DNA of 64,000 nt from Rhodococcus sp. P1Y (GTDB lineage Bacteria > Actinomycetota > Actinomycetes > Mycobacteriales > Mycobacteriaceae). Location: positions 930,001 through 994,000 of the forward strand of contig NZ_CP032762.1 in assembly GCF_003641205.1 (NCBI RefSeq), read 5' to 3'. Every line of letters begins with the position of its first letter. The stretch's first letter is position 1. Positions 35,044-44,457 of this stretch are shown here, in pieces. The translations under genes and the position numbers were made by a program. A model generated the notes under the pieces. It had not been told where the DNA came from. It made no database searches and saw only the letters and a program-made list of their open reading frames with translations.

Positions 35044-35107
35044 ATCGGGGGCCACGATCGCGTAACTGGACCGATACTTCGGGCTCCGGCGGTGTCAGAG
35101 TTGACGC

Positions 35108-35749
35108 ATGGTGTCGACGACCGCAGCCCTCGGAGTGTTCGCTGTCGCCCTTGCGATGGTGCTGACCCCGGGCCCGAACATGGTGTATCTGGTGTCGCGC
35201 AGCATTTCTCAGGGGCGCAGTGCTGGTCTGGTGTCGCTCGCGGGCGTTGCGCTGGGGTTGGTCGTGTACGTGATCGCGACCAACCTCGGTCTCGCCGCCG
35301 TGTTCGCGGCTGTACCCACGCTGTACCTCGCCATCAAGATCGCCGGTGCGTGCTATCTGTTGTGGCTGGCCTTCTCTGCTTTTCGCGGCGCGACCAAAGT
35401 GTTCGAAGTAGCTGGCCTACAGCATGATTCGAACGCAAAGTTGTTCGTGATGGGGTTGCTGACCAACCTGCTCAACCCGAAGATGGCCGTCATGTACATC
35501 TCGATCATTCCGCAATTCGTCGATCAAGCTGCAGGTTCGGTGTTTCTACAGGGGGTCGTGCTCGGCGGGGTGCAGATTGTCGTAGCGGTTGCTGTCAACG
35601 CGTTGATCGTTCTCGGCGCCGGGTCGATTGCGTCGTTCCTCGCCGTTCGGCCGACGTGGATGAGGCTGCAGCGCTATGTCATGGGAACTGTACTGGGGCT
35701 ACTGGCTGTTCGGCTCGTGACCGACGGAGGCCGCCCGGCTCCTGCGTGA
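35108..35749 (+). CDS. LysE/RhtB-family amino-acid exporter
   Basis: 213 residues, about six helices. MVLTPGPNMVYLVSRSISQG carries the family PGPN motif, followed by AGLVSLAGVALGLVVYVIAT and FVMGLLTNLLNPKMAVMYIS. LysE family members export amino acids or analogues. Its last 51 nt overlap the convergent HxlR gene. No LysR-type regulator is adjacent. Confidence 0.92.
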   Translation: MVSTTAALGVFAVALAMVLTPGPNMVYLVSRSISQGRSAGLVSLAGVALGLVVYVIATNLGLAAVFAAVPTLYLAIKIAGACYLLWLAFSAFRGATKVFEVAGLQHDSNAKLFVMGLLTNLLNPKMAVMYISIIPQFVDQAAGSVFLQGVVLGGVQIVVAVAVNALIVLGAGSIASFLAVRPTWMRLQRYVMGTVLGLLAVRLVTDGGRPAPA

Positions 35750-36232
35750 TCGACGCTTGTCGGGATCCTGCCGCTCGCGCATCATCTCCGACGCTGCGGG
35801 GCCTGCAACGAAGTGGGCTTTGCTCTCGCCGAGGGTGCGGCCGGTGTTGCGGTCGACGAACACCGGGTCGATGGTTTGCCCGTCGGCGTCGACCAGGACC
35901 ACCTCCCGGTCGTCGTGCTCGATGTGTTTGTTTCCCCACGCGTACAGCGCGACGATGACGGAACTGAGTTCGCGGCTGCGTTTCGTCGCGAGGTATTCGT
36001 AGCGCGCAGGCCGGTCGCTGTACTGGCGGCGTTCGAGCAATCCATCGTCGACGAGAGATTTCAGCCTGCGGGTCAACATGTTCGGCGCGATTCCGAGGTT
36101 GCGTTCGAACTCGTCGAACCGCGTGAAACCGTCGAGTGCGTCGCGCAGTATCAGTAGCGTCCACCACTCGCCGACCTGTTCGAGTGCCCCTGCGATGGGG
36201 CACCCCATCGAATCGAAACCGCTGCGCTGCAT
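35699..36232 (-). CDS. HxlR-family transcriptional regulator
   Basis: 177 residues. The winged helix is clear: CPIAGALEQVGEWWTLLILR, GFTRFDEFERNLGIAPNMLT, RRLKSLVDDGLLERRQYS, YEYLATKRSREL. Cys11 stands at the redox-sensitive position of this family. A hydrophilic tail of about 60 residues follows, longer than in minimal HxlR proteins, and its end overlaps LysE. Cotranscribed with the PaaI-like thioesterase, 3 bp apart, downstream of the palindrome at 36760-36778. Confidence 0.92.
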   Translation of the reverse strand: MQRSGFDSMGCPIAGALEQVGEWWTLLILRDALDGFTRFDEFERNLGIAPNMLTRRLKSLVDDGLLERRQYSDRPARYEYLATKRSRELSSVIVALYAWGNKHIEHDDREVVLVDADGQTIDPVFVDRNTGRTLGESKAHFVAGPAASEMMRERQDPDKRRSRRSRAASVGHEPNSQ

Positions 36233-36235
36233 GTG

Positions 36236-36739
36236 CTACCTCGGAGCTATGACGAGCAATGAACTGGTGCCGGTTGCAACGAGCTTACCGTCCTTGTCGA
36301 CGATCGATCCTTCGGCGAAGATGACCCGGGATCCGCGTTTGACGACGGTGCCTGTGCCGATCAGTGGTCCGCTGGTGTCGAGGATGTTGCGCAGGTAGCT
36401 GACGTTCAGATCGATCGAGGTGTATCCGGTTCCGGCCGGAAGCGTCGTATGTGCCGCGCAGCCGACGAGGGTATCGAGAAACGTGCATGCCAGTCCGCCG
36501 TGCACAGTGCCGATCGGGTTGTAGTGCGCCTCGCTCGGTGTGCACTGAAATACCACCTTGCCGTCCTCGACCTCGACCGGCGCGAATTGCATCAGCACGG
36601 CGATCGGCGGTGGAGGCAGCTCGCCCGACGCCACCGCCCGCATCACTTCCAGGCCGTTCATCTGTGACGCCTCGCGTAGTACTTCTTTCGGACTGACCCA
36701 GGAGAAGGTCTGCGAACGCAGGTGTTCCTCGGTGATCAT
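36236..36739 (-). CDS. PaaI-family hotdog thioesterase
   Basis: 167 residues. Hotdog-fold motifs: NPIGTVHGGLACTFLDTLVG (residues 75-95, with the HGG active-site turn) and TSIDLNVSYLRNILDTSGPL. These enzymes hydrolyse aryl- or acyl-CoA thioesters. First gene of a two-gene operon with HxlR; the dyad 20 bp upstream probably binds that regulator. Confidence 0.9.
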   Translation of the reverse strand: MITEEHLRSQTFSWVSPKEVLREASQMNGLEVMRAVASGELPPPPIAVLMQFAPVEVEDGKVVFQCTPSEAHYNPIGTVHGGLACTFLDTLVGCAAHTTLPAGTGYTSIDLNVSYLRNILDTSGPLIGTGTVVKRGSRVIFAEGSIVDKDGKLVATGTSSLLVIAPR

Positions 36740-36759
36740 GGCTACCCCTCGACGCTAGT

Positions 36760-36778
36760 GACTTGCACGATGCAAGTC
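36760..36778. promoter_or_regulatory. Candidate HxlR operator
   Basis: Perfect dyad GACTTGCA-CGA-TGCAAGTC, 20 bp upstream of the PaaI-HxlR unit. Symmetry and size fit an HxlR dimer site. Assignment to the HxlR protein encoded in the same operon is inferred. Confidence 0.65.
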
Positions 36779-36796
36779 AGTATGCGCGTCCGCGCC

Positions 36797-36908
36797 CGTG
36801 CGCGCAAAGTGACAGAGGGAGGTAATTACTCACTCACGATCGGTGACCTGGTCGTGCGTGCGTAGTAGCACCGGAAGGTAACTACGCACGCACGGGCGGC
36901 GAAGCCGC
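36797..36908. repeat. Dispersed palindromic element, copy B (dimer)
   Basis: Two 42-bp units with 17-8-17 layout. B1 (36797-36838) is diverged, with left arm CGTGCGCGCAAAGTGAC and right arm GTAATTACTCACTCACG. B2 (36853-36894) has left arm CGTGCGTGCGTAGTAGC, loop ACCGGAAG and right arm GTAACTACGCACGCACG. Unit starts are 56 bp apart. A mini-hairpin GCGGC-GAA-GCCGC (36896-36908) follows. B2 and the mini-hairpin encode the last residues and the TAG stop of atzF. Confidence 0.88.
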
Positions 36909-38642
36909 ATACGCCCGCCACCCACCGAACTCGGTGATGTCGGTGCCCGCCTCGCCGGCCTCGTAGGAGCAGCAGAACCCGGTCACCCAGCGCCCGTCCG
37001 ACAATTCGACGGAGGTCAGTCCCATCGGAACCGGCAGACCGGCGAGGAATGTTCCCAGGCCTGCCGCGGACATTCGGTAGAGCTCTCCTGCGATCGGAGC
37101 GCCGAGACCAGGTCCGTGCCTGACGAGACCTGGTTTCGGCGGAGTCGTTCCGAGGTCCACGAAGCGGTAGGCATCGGAGGTCACCACATCACCCTGGAAG
37201 CGGGCACCGCGGTCGGTCAGTTGGTGGTGAACGGGAAAGCCTTTCAGATGGGCGCCGACTACGAGAACGTCGATGCCCTCGTCGACCAATGTCGGAGACG
37301 GTTCCGCCACGAGTGCGGCCGCGATGTCGGTGGCCACTTGGTCGTGGAATGCTGGAACCACCACCATCACACCGAATGGATCGCCGATGCCGGTCGACTC
37401 CCCCGGTACCGCGACTGCAGCCATGTCGAGCAGGTTGCAGAAGTTGGTGAAGGTGCCGAGGCGACGATTGATTCCCGTCGGATCGCGCTGCACTGCAGCA
37501 ATTGTCGGATGCTCGGTGGTCGTGGGCAACAGCAGCCCGTCGAACCCACCGAGTAGCGTCTCGGCCAGACGCTTGCCCTCGGCGATGGCCGCCAGGTCGT
37601 CGACGTATCGATGCGCGGACGGCTCTGCGGCGCCCTGAACGATCTTCGCCACAGTCGGATCTGCCGATTCGGGTCCACCCGAAAGAAACTGTCCGACGGC
37701 CGAATAGCGCTGCGCGACGATCGCACCGTCGTACAACAAGGTCGCGATGGCCAGGAGCAGTGACACATCCACGACGTCGTAGGTGATTCCCTTCGCTTCG
37801 AGCCCGGCGACAGTCCTGGCGAATGCGTCCAGGTATTCGGGACTCGATGCGGCCAGATCCTCTGCGCGAGGGACGGCCAGCCGTGGAGTGTCTCCTACGG
37901 AGAGCAGTACATCCGATGGCCACGAACGACTTCGAGGATCGGCGTCGTCGTAGCCGGACATGATGCGAGTGGCGAGTGTGGCTGTCTCCAGGTTGTCTGC
38001 CATGACCGTCACGCAGTCGTAGTCGGCACACGCCGGCACGACGCCGGTGGCCGGGACGATTCCGAGCGTGGTCTTGATGCCGACGAGACCGTGGAAAGCC
38101 GCGGGCACTCGGCCGGAACCTGCTGTATCGGTGCCGATTCCAATGTCTGCGATACCGAGTGCAACCGCGACGGCCGACCCGGAACTCGATCCACCGGACA
38201 CACGCTCGGGATCCCATGCGCATCGCACCGCGCCGTACGGACTACGGGTGCCGACGAGGCCCGTGGCGAACTGGTCGAGATTGGTCTTACCGAGAATCAG
38301 TGCGCCCTGCTCCACCAGCCGCGCCACGGCGGTTGCAGAAACCTCGGGTACGTAGGCGAACTCGGGACACGCTGCGGTCGTGGGAAGGCCCGCTACGTCC
38401 ACGTTGTCCTTGACCGCGACGAGCATCCCGGCGAGCGGGAGCGTCGGGTCCAGCGCCTCGGCCTCGGCGAGCACGTCGTCCTCGCTTCGGAGAGTAATCC
38501 AGACCTCGGGCCGATCTGCCTCGGCAATTCGCTTGTAGGCCTGCCGAACTCGTTCCACTGGCACACCGGTCACTCCGCAGGCTGCGCTCCTGTCCTCTCC
38601 GGTCACTCCGCAGGCTGCGCTCCTGTCCTCAAGCCGCTGCAT
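36882..38642 (-). CDS. atzF: Allophanate hydrolase
   Basis: 586 residues from the ATG at 38642, which has AAGGAGG 6 nt upstream. The amidase-signature triad is present: Lys78 in [10 protein letters not shown], the serines of GGSSSGS (150-156) and Ser176 in [14 protein letters not shown]-terminal domain (about 430-580) with [16 protein letters not shown] is that of AtzF-type enzymes. Converts allophanate to ammonia and CO2, the last step of urea or guanidine use. Residues 5-26 are two copies of [11 protein letters not shown] encoded by a 33-bp tandem repeat, and the tail SPPVRA comes from palindromic element B; both ends are therefore repeat-derived. Overlaps the carboxyltransferase gene by 14 nt. 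Confidence 0.93.
   Translation of the reverse strand: MQRLEDRSAACGVTGEDRSAACGVTGVPVERVRQAYKRIAEADRPEVWITLRSEDDVLAEAEALDPTLPLAGMLVAVKDNVDVAGLPTTAACPEFAYVPEVSATAVARLVEQGALILGKTNLDQFATGLVGTRSPYGAVRCAWDPERVSGGSSSGSAVAVALGIADIGIGTDTAGSGRVPAAFHGLVGIKTTLGIVPATGVVPACADYDCVTVMADNLETATLATRIMSGYDDADPRSRSWPSDVLLSVGDTPRLAVPRAEDLAASSPEYLDAFARTVAGLEAKGITYDVVDVSLLLAIATLLYDGAIVAQRYSAVGQFLSGGPESADPTVAKIVQGAAEPSAHRYVDDLAAIAEGKRLAETLLGGFDGLLLPTTTEHPTIAAVQRDPTGINRRLGTFTNFCNLLDMAAVAVPGESTGIGDPFGVMVVVPAFHDQVATDIAAALVAEPSPTLVDEGIDVLVVGAHLKGFPVHHQLTDRGARFQGDVVTSDAYRFVDLGTTPPKPGLVRHGPGLGAPIAGELYRMSAAGLGTFLAGLPVPMGLTSVELSDGRWVTGFCCSYEAGEAGTDITEFGGWRAYAASPPVRA
38566..38631 (-). repeat. Two in-frame 33-bp tandem repeats inside atzF
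   Basis: Two adjoining 33-bp units (38566-38598 and 38599-38631), identical except for the last base. On the minus strand each contains GGAGCGCAGCCTGCGGAGTG followed by ACC. A related core, GGAGCGGAGTTTACGGAGTG then ACC, also occurs at a 32-33-bp period in the array at 51408-51505. Because 33 is divisible by 3 the units keep the reading frame. Confidence 0.9.
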
Positions 38643-40638
38643 CGCCGGCCTCCTTCTTCGTGAACTCACCTGCGGCGGACCATGCTGTGCGTTCGGCGTC
38701 GAACGCCACCGACTGCACGCCGCGAAACTTCTCGATCGATTCGTGGTTGGCGGCCAGGAACTTGTCGTGCTCGGCGAGGGAGAATTCGCCGTCGGTGATG
38801 TCCACTCCGCCGCCGCGGCCTGCCGCCGTGTCCGCCCGCAGATCCATCAGTTCCTCCGGTTCGACTGGGTACCAGGAGATCCTGTCGAAGAATCTGAGCA
38901 GCCAGGGACTCTCTTTCTCGAAAGCGCCCGATTGCTCAGGGTATCGGTGGTTCCACACCTGCGTGGTGCGTCCGACGAATTGGTAGCCGCCCGGTCCCTC
39001 CATGCCGTAAATGCACAGGTACGCTCCGCCGATTCCCACGGCGTTCTCCGGCGTCCAGGTGCGGGCCGGGTTGTATTTGGTCGTGACAAGGCGATGGCGC
39101 GGATCGAGCGGCGTGGCGACGGGCGCTCCGAGATACACATCGCCCAGGCCGAGGACCATGTAGTCGGCCGCGAACACAGTGTCGAAAACATCTGCGACAG
39201 TGTCGAGCCCGTTCATTCTGCGGATGAACTCGATGTTCCACGGGCACCAGGGTGCGTCGGAGCGTACGCCGTGCATGTATCGGGCGATTGCCTCCCGGGT
39301 CGATGGATCGTCCCAGGACAACGGCATCCGGACAGTGCGCGACGGTACTACCAACTCCGATGCGGCGGGCAGGTCGTCCTCTATCTCGGCGAGCAAACCC
39401 ATCAACGTGGTGATGGGAAGAACATCAGGATCGACCTTGACCTGCAGCGACCGGATACCGGGCGTCAGATCCATCAATCCCCTAGGTGCGATCGTTTCGA
39501 TGCGCTGGTGCAATGCGTGCGCGCGTGCGCGTAACGCCAAGTCGAGCGTCATGTCTCCGTACTCGACGAGAACGTTGTCGTCACCGGAGCGGCGATACGT
39601 CACCGCGGTGTCACCGTCGCGCCGGGCGATCACCCCGTCATCGCCGTCTCCACCGGAAGAGAAGACCACCGGCAGGGAAGCCCTTCGCTCGAGGCCCAGT
39701 GCACCGAGTGCAGCTGCGTGCGCCGCTTTCACCGGCACGAACCGAATCGTGTCCCCTGGCTTCAACTGCCCGAGCTTCCATCGTTCGGCTGCGACAACAG
39801 TGACGGGACAGACGAATCCGCCCAGCGACGGGCCGTCGGGACCGAGCAGAATCGGGGTGTCACCGGTGAAGTCGAGGGCACCGACGGAGTACGCGTTGTC
39901 ATGGATGTTCGACGGGTGCAGCCCGGCCTCGCCGCCGTCCGCGCGTGCCCATTCCGGCTTGGGGCCGATGAGCCGAACGCCGGTGCGATCGGAGTTGAAG
40001 TGCACTTCGTAGCGTGTCGAGTAGAGGGTATCGATGTCGTCGCGCGTGAAGAACTCCGGCGCACCGTGTGGTCCCTCGGTGACCGCGATGTCCCACGTCG
40101 ACGTCAGCACCGGTCGATGCTCCATCGGGATGGAGCGGATGCGCGCGGCATCCGTGTTTCCCGTGATTTCGAGGATATCGCCGCCTGCGAGCGTGCCACC
40201 GCGGTGTCCACCGAACTTGCCGAGCGTGAATGTCGCTGCGCTGCCCAGGTACTCGTCGACCTCGATGATCCCCTGAATGGTCACGTACACCCGAAGGCCT
40301 GCGCCGCTGGTAGGTCCGATATCCAACACCGCACCTGCTGGGACGAGAACGGGACGCCATTGCGGTGCGTCCGTTCCGTCGATCTGCACCCGAGCGTCTG
40401 CGCCGGTGACACACACGTAGGTGTCGGCGTCGAAAGTCAGGGAAGGTCCGGACATTGCCGACTCCAAGCCCGGTGCACCCTCGGGATTGCCGAGGGCGAC
40501 GTTGCCGAGGCGGAACGACAGATCGTCCATCGGTCCCGACGGCGGCACACCCACCTTCCAGTATCCGACGCGTCCTGGCCAGTCCTGCACGGTGGTGAGC
40601 ATGCCGGGCCGCACGACGGTCATCTTGGTGAGGCTCAT
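38629..40638 (-). CDS. Urea/guanidine carboxylase-type carboxyltransferase protein (CT domains only)
   Basis: 669 residues from the ATG at 40638, overlapping the upstream stop (ATGA). The first half is the KipA/CT_A_B domain ([40 protein letters not shown]), the second the KipI/CT_C_D domain ([40 protein letters not shown]). Full urea or guanidine carboxylases are about 1200 residues: biotin carboxylase, these domains, then a biotin carrier. Here both outer modules are missing, and the protein ends at [15 protein letters not shown] where the carrier would begin. The operon neighbours make a carboxylase role likely, using a biotin carboxylase and carrier from elsewhere. 5-oxoprolinase (PxpBC) is the alternative for this architecture, but no PxpA is present. 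Confidence 0.9.
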   Translation of the reverse strand: MSLTKMTVVRPGMLTTVQDWPGRVGYWKVGVPPSGPMDDLSFRLGNVALGNPEGAPGLESAMSGPSLTFDADTYVCVTGADARVQIDGTDAPQWRPVLVPAGAVLDIGPTSGAGLRVYVTIQGIIEVDEYLGSAATFTLGKFGGHRGGTLAGGDILEITGNTDAARIRSIPMEHRPVLTSTWDIAVTEGPHGAPEFFTRDDIDTLYSTRYEVHFNSDRTGVRLIGPKPEWARADGGEAGLHPSNIHDNAYSVGALDFTGDTPILLGPDGPSLGGFVCPVTVVAAERWKLGQLKPGDTIRFVPVKAAHAAALGALGLERRASLPVVFSSGGDGDDGVIARRDGDTAVTYRRSGDDNVLVEYGDMTLDLALRARAHALHQRIETIAPRGLMDLTPGIRSLQVKVDPDVLPITTLMGLLAEIEDDLPAASELVVPSRTVRMPLSWDDPSTREAIARYMHGVRSDAPWCPWNIEFIRRMNGLDTVADVFDTVFAADYMVLGLGDVYLGAPVATPLDPRHRLVTTKYNPARTWTPENAVGIGGAYLCIYGMEGPGGYQFVGRTTQVWNHRYPEQSGAFEKESPWLLRFFDRISWYPVEPEELMDLRADTAAGRGGGVDITDGEFSLAEHDKFLAANHESIEKFRGVQSVAFDAERTAWSAAGEFTKKEAGDAAA

Positions 40639-41255
40639 GACCTTGTCACCACCATGCGGACCTCGGTGGGGTCGAATCCGTTGCAGGGGTTGTTGATCTG
40701 CGGACAGTTCGACACCAGAACGAGCGTATCCACCTCGGCGCGCAGCGACAGCGACTTGCCCGGCGCCGACAGGCCGTCGACGATGCCGAGGGTGCCGTCG
40801 GCATCGACGGGAACGTTCATGAAGAAATTGATGTTCGATACCATGTCCCGCTTGCCGAGTCCCCACTTGGCTCCCTCGACGAGGAAGTTCTCGACGCAGG
40901 CGTGTTGGTGCTTGGTGTGGTGACCGTATCGCAGCGTGTTCGACTCCTGCGAGCACGCTCCGCCGACCGTGTCGTGATTGCCGACCTCGTCGGCGACGAT
41001 GGTCATCAACGGTGTCGAATCATCGCTTCGTAGAACGGTTCCTGAGGTCAGGAACAGATTTCGCTGCGCGGTGATCGTCGCGGCGGCGGAATAACGGATG
41101 GAATGGTCCGCGGCTGCATACAGCAGAGTGTCGACGGCTTGGTTGCCGTGCAGGTCGATGATCGTGAGGACGTCTCCTGCTGCCACAACGGCCGACCAGG
41201 GTGCACGCGCGTCGGTGATCTGGTCGAGTACGACGGTGCCGAGTGTCGTTGTCAT
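40635..41255 (-). CDS. Urea amidolyase-associated protein (DUF1989), carboxyguanidine deiminase-type subunit
   Basis: 206 residues from the ATG at 41255, which overlaps the upstream stop. Family text includes [60 protein letters not shown] and the C-terminal [20 protein letters not shown] with conserved cysteines that bind metal in this family. UAAP1/UAAP2 pairs have been shown to act as carboxyguanidine deiminase (CgdAB), turning carboxyguanidine into allophanate. Second of the paralogous pair in the operon. Confidence 0.9.
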   Translation of the reverse strand: MTTTLGTVVLDQITDARAPWSAVVAAGDVLTIIDLHGNQAVDTLLYAAADHSIRYSAAATITAQRNLFLTSGTVLRSDDSTPLMTIVADEVGNHDTVGGACSQESNTLRYGHHTKHQHACVENFLVEGAKWGLGKRDMVSNINFFMNVPVDADGTLGIVDGLSAPGKSLSLRAEVDTLVLVSNCPQINNPCNGFDPTEVRMVVTRS

Positions 41256-42046
41256 CGTGTGCCTTTCAGGTGCGATGCAGTCCATGCGTTCTCGGTGTTC
41301 CAGACGGCGCGTCGATACTCGGGATCGGTGTTCGCCAGGTCGAGTAGCTCGGCGGAGGCGTCCCAGGCCGTGACGTCGAGCGCGGTGGTGTCGAAGGTGT
41401 CCGAGGGATCGAGCGGATGTGCAGTGTTGGCCAGAAGCACTACGACAGGCAGATGGATCAGCAGGTCGACTTCGGTGCCGGGGCCGGCCGAACCGGTACT
41501 GACGAGTGCACCGTCCGCCTCGACACGAACCCCGTGGAAGAAGGACAGCGACGGAGGCAGATCGCGGGGCGTCAGCCCGTTCTTTGCGGCGGCGACGGTG
41601 AACAACTCACGTCCGGCAGGGGATGTCGAATGCAGTGCCCCAGTGCCGTACTTCGCGGCATTCGTTGATGCCGAGGTGGTTCCGCACAGTGCGTCGTGGT
41701 GTCCGGAGCTGTCTGCGACGACGGTGGCCAATACTCGACCTTGGTCCGAAAGCAGTGGGTGCCCGGTCCCGAGGTACGCCTGCCAGGGGACCTTGACGGT
41801 GTCCGCTGTGTTGAGTCGTTCCCACGGTGCGTCCGCTCGGTAGAGCAGAATGTTGACGCAGGCGGCGCCGTCGACGTCGCGCAGGCGAAGACGGGTTCCC
41901 CGATCGAGGATCGTGGTCGAGTATCGGCCGCCGGGAATTGTTTCGGCCCAGACGAGTTCGGCGCCGTCGGGCCCGGTGGGAACATCCACGGCCGCGGCTT
42001 GCGACCGAGCGTGTTCCTTCGCTGCGTGGGTGGTGGCGGTGCTCAT
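41252..42046 (-). CDS. Urea amidolyase-associated protein (DUF1989), second subunit
   Basis: 264 residues. Same fold as the next gene with a longer N-terminus: AETIPGGRYSTTILDRGTRL, DGAACVNILLYRADAPWERL, SSGHHDALCGTTSASTNAAK and TPRDLPPSLSFFHGVRVEAD. The C-terminal Cys pair of the partner is replaced by LLANTAHPLDPSDTFDTTAL, so only one subunit keeps that metal site, as expected for the heteromeric deiminase. Begins 4 bp after the permease. Confidence 0.9.
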   Translation of the reverse strand: MSTATTHAAKEHARSQAAAVDVPTGPDGAELVWAETIPGGRYSTTILDRGTRLRLRDVDGAACVNILLYRADAPWERLNTADTVKVPWQAYLGTGHPLLSDQGRVLATVVADSSGHHDALCGTTSASTNAAKYGTGALHSTSPAGRELFTVAAAKNGLTPRDLPPSLSFFHGVRVEADGALVSTGSAGPGTEVDLLIHLPVVVLLANTAHPLDPSDTFDTTALDVTAWDASAELLDLANTDPEYRRAVWNTENAWTASHLKGTR

Positions 42047-42050
42047 GTGT

Positions 42051-43589
42051 TTACGCTCCGATCTGGACGGGCTTGGGATGCGCCTTGCCTCGGGGGAGGC
42101 ACGCGATTCCGGCGACGATCACGGTGAGAACGGTGAGCGGTGCTGCCCACTGAAGGATCGGATATTCACCGGTGGGATTGAAGATCTCGGCGCGCGGCCA
42201 CGACAGGTTGATCACCATCAGTCCGCCGTAGAGGACGGCCGCGATGTTTACGGGAATGCCGACCCAACCGAGGGTGAAAAGCTTCTTCCCCTCGGCGTCG
42301 ACCTGGACGCCGCCGCGGGGCCACCCCTTGAGGCGCTGAAACAGCAGCGGCACGGTGACCATCATGTAGGCGAGGTAGATGAGCACGATGCACACGCTGG
42401 TGAGCGTCGTGAAGAGAGCAGCGTTACCGACGTTGACCGCGAGCACTGCGACACACGCGATTCCGATGAGAACCGAAGGCGCGATGGGTGTTCCGGTCTT
42501 GGAGTTGACCTTCGACAGCAGCTCGGAGGCCGGAAGTCGACCGTCGCGTGCCATCGAGAACATCAGCCTCGAGGCGGCGGTCTGAATCGCCAACGTGCAG
42601 ATGAAGACGGCGATGGCGACATCGATCAGTAGTACGGTTCCCCAGGGCGAGGTGAGGATGGAGTCGATGACGTACGGCAGGCCTAGCGTCGCGAGATTGC
42701 CGTCGGTGAGCGAGGGCGCTGCCATCAGTGCGCCGACGATCATCAGACCGCCGCCGAGAGCGGACGCGGACAAGGCCAACCTGATCGTGCGTGGGGCGAC
42801 GCGACGGGGGTTGTGAGTTTCTTCGGCAAGCTCACCGGCAGAACCGAATCCGACCATGACGTAGGCGGCCATGAGACCGGAGACGATCCACGCCCAGATG
42901 TACCCGGGCTCTGCACCTGCGGCACCGGTGTCGAGGACGACCTGGGGTCCACGCTGGGCGTGGGTGAAGAAGACAAGAACCAGCGCGATGACACCGACGA
43001 TTTCACACGTGACGCCGATCGAGTTGATGCGCGACATCCAGTTCACGCCGATCGAGTTGATCGTCGTGGTGAGCACCAGCAGGACCGAACCTAGGATGAC
43101 CGCGTTCGTCGCGCCGCTGGAAGAGGTGAGTGCCGGATCGTCCCCGACGATCTGGAATCCACTCCAGATGCTGGGCAGCACCACCTGCAGGGCGATCGCG
43201 GCGGCAGATGCGGTGACTATCTGCGCGATGATCATGAACCACCCGGCGAACCATCCGATGATCTCGCCACCCATTCGTCGCGCCCACTGATAGATGGCAC
43301 CCGAAATGGGATATCGGGCAGCGAGTTCCGCGAAATTGAGCGCAACCATGAACTGACCGAGAAACACCAGCGGCCAGGTGAAGAAGAAGGCAGGTCCGCC
43401 GAAGCTGAAGCCGAGGGCGAAGAGTTGGAAGATGGTGGTGAGAATCGAGACGAAGGAAAAGCCTGCGGCGAACGATGCGAACTTGCCGAGCGAACGATGC
43501 AGTTGCTGTTCGTATCCCAGTTCCGCGAGATCGGAATGATCGCGCGGGAGCGGTGAACCCTCGGGCGCGGGCAGAGTAGTCGAGCTCAT
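42051..43589 (-). CDS. APC-family permease, probable guanidine/urea-derivative or amino-acid transporter
   Basis: 512 residues with twelve helices. The N-terminal helix pair (FASFAAGFSFVSILTTIFQL, FALGFSFGGPAFFFTWPLVF) and AELAARYPISGAIYQWARRM match the APC/GABA permease group. PxYxx-type ELAEETHNPRRVAPRTIRLA follows helix 6. Members of this group lie beside UAAP genes in many bacteria and are thought to import guanidine or related nitrogen compounds. First gene of the operon down to atzF, divergent from TetR across two operator copies. Confidence 0.92.
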   Translation of the reverse strand: MSSTTLPAPEGSPLPRDHSDLAELGYEQQLHRSLGKFASFAAGFSFVSILTTIFQLFALGFSFGGPAFFFTWPLVFLGQFMVALNFAELAARYPISGAIYQWARRMGGEIIGWFAGWFMIIAQIVTASAAAIALQVVLPSIWSGFQIVGDDPALTSSSGATNAVILGSVLLVLTTTINSIGVNWMSRINSIGVTCEIVGVIALVLVFFTHAQRGPQVVLDTGAAGAEPGYIWAWIVSGLMAAYVMVGFGSAGELAEETHNPRRVAPRTIRLALSASALGGGLMIVGALMAAPSLTDGNLATLGLPYVIDSILTSPWGTVLLIDVAIAVFICTLAIQTAASRLMFSMARDGRLPASELLSKVNSKTGTPIAPSVLIGIACVAVLAVNVGNAALFTTLTSVCIVLIYLAYMMVTVPLLFQRLKGWPRGGVQVDAEGKKLFTLGWVGIPVNIAAVLYGGLMVINLSWPRAEIFNPTGEYPILQWAAPLTVLTVIVAGIACLPRGKAHPKPVQIGA

Positions 43590-43644
43590 GTGAGTCTCCT
43601 GGAAGGAAGAAGAGTGTCCGACCGTCTGCGCTGCCGGTGCGGGG

Positions 43645-43738
43645 TTTCTGTCAGTCGATAGTTTTCCGCGCCTTCATGCCCCAGGAGTGACGCGCGTGCA
43701 ACATGTATGTTTCGTAGATTTCTATCAAGTGACAGAAA
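43645..43738. promoter_or_regulatory. Two inverted operator copies between permease and TetR genes
   Basis: Site 1, TTTCTGTCAGTCGATAG (43645-43661), lies near the permease start. Site 2 (43719-43738) is a near-perfect dyad with halves TTTCTATCA and TGACAGAAA around AG; its reverse complement matches site 1 at 15 of 17 bases. One site near each divergent gene, in opposite orientation, fits control of both genes by the TetR protein. Confidence 0.75.
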
Positions 43739-43773
43739 CTTCACGAGTCGACCTTCGGTGCCAGGATGGGTGC

Positions 43774-44457
43774 ATGACGACCGCAGGCCGACCGAGGCTC
43801 AGCACCAAGAAGCGGCCGGGCGAGACGGCGCGCGAGGAGATTCTCGACGCTGCCGCGGAGCTGTTCACCACCCGTGGGTACACCAATACCTCCACGCGGA
43901 TGATCGCCGAGGCTGTCGGGATGCGTCAGGCATCGCTCTATCACCACTTCGCGACGAAGGACGAGCTGCTCGACGCGCTCCTGAGCGGAACCGTCGACGC
44001 GCCGTTGGAGGTGGCGCAGGCGATTCACGCCTCGGCATCGCGGCCCGAAGTGAAGATGTATGCACTCGCTCTGTTCGACGCAGGACAGTTGAGTCGGTCG
44101 AGGTGGAATCTGGGCGCGCTGTATCTACTTCCCGAATTGCGTGAGGACCGGTTCGAGACGTTCCGCGCTCACCGGTATGCGCTGATGAACCGTTACGCCG
44201 AGATCGCGGCCGAGATGCTCGAATACGTCGACGGCACTCTCCCCGGCACGGAAGAGCTACCGTTCCGTCTCGTCGAAACCGTCGTCAACGGGCGTGCCGA
44301 CGCGGAGAACGACCGCCCGTTAGCCGCCCCCGACTACGCCCGTGTGATCGCCGAGGCGGCGGTACGGGTGCTCGGCTGGACCGGGTCGGTCGACGCACTC
44401 CATGCGCTCCACGCCGAAGCCGTCGAACTTCTGGCTGACGCACCCGTGCGTGCGTAG
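43774..44457 (+). CDS. TetR-family regulator of the nitrogen operon
   Basis: 227 residues from the ATG at 43774 (AGGATGG upstream). Helix-turn-helix: REEILDAAAELFTTRGYTNT, STRMIAEAVGMRQASLYHHF, ATKDELLDALLSG. Divergent from the permease operon, with two operator copies between. The last residues APVRA and the TAG stop are encoded by palindromic element C, the same tail as in AtzF, so the natural C-terminus has been replaced or extended by the element. Confidence 0.93.
   Translation: MTTAGRPRLSTKKRPGETAREEILDAAAELFTTRGYTNTSTRMIAEAVGMRQASLYHHFATKDELLDALLSGTVDAPLEVAQAIHASASRPEVKMYALALFDAGQLSRSRWNLGALYLLPELREDRFETFRAHRYALMNRYAEIAAEMLEYVDGTLPGTEELPFRLVETVVNGRADAENDRPLAAPDYARVIAEAAVRVLGWTGSVDALHALHAEAVELLADAPVRA

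Noticed and set aside
39513..39535. GCGTGCGCGCGTGCGCGTAAC, similar to an arm of the dispersed palindromic element
   Set aside because: It lies inside a well-conserved coding segment (ARAHALHQ) of the carboxyltransferase gene, has no partner arm and is explained by alternating Arg/Ala codons.
40639..40956. N-terminal extension of the carboxyltransferase frame that might be part of a biotin carboxylase domain
   Set aside because: The translated extension is Arg/His-rich with no ATP-grasp motif and lies wholly within the DUF1989 gene; the ATG at 40638 overlaps that gene's stop as expected.
43590..43773. Guanidine riboswitch upstream of the APC permease
   Set aside because: The region shows no conserved ykkC-type core sequence or pairing pattern; two TetR-type operator copies occupy it instead.
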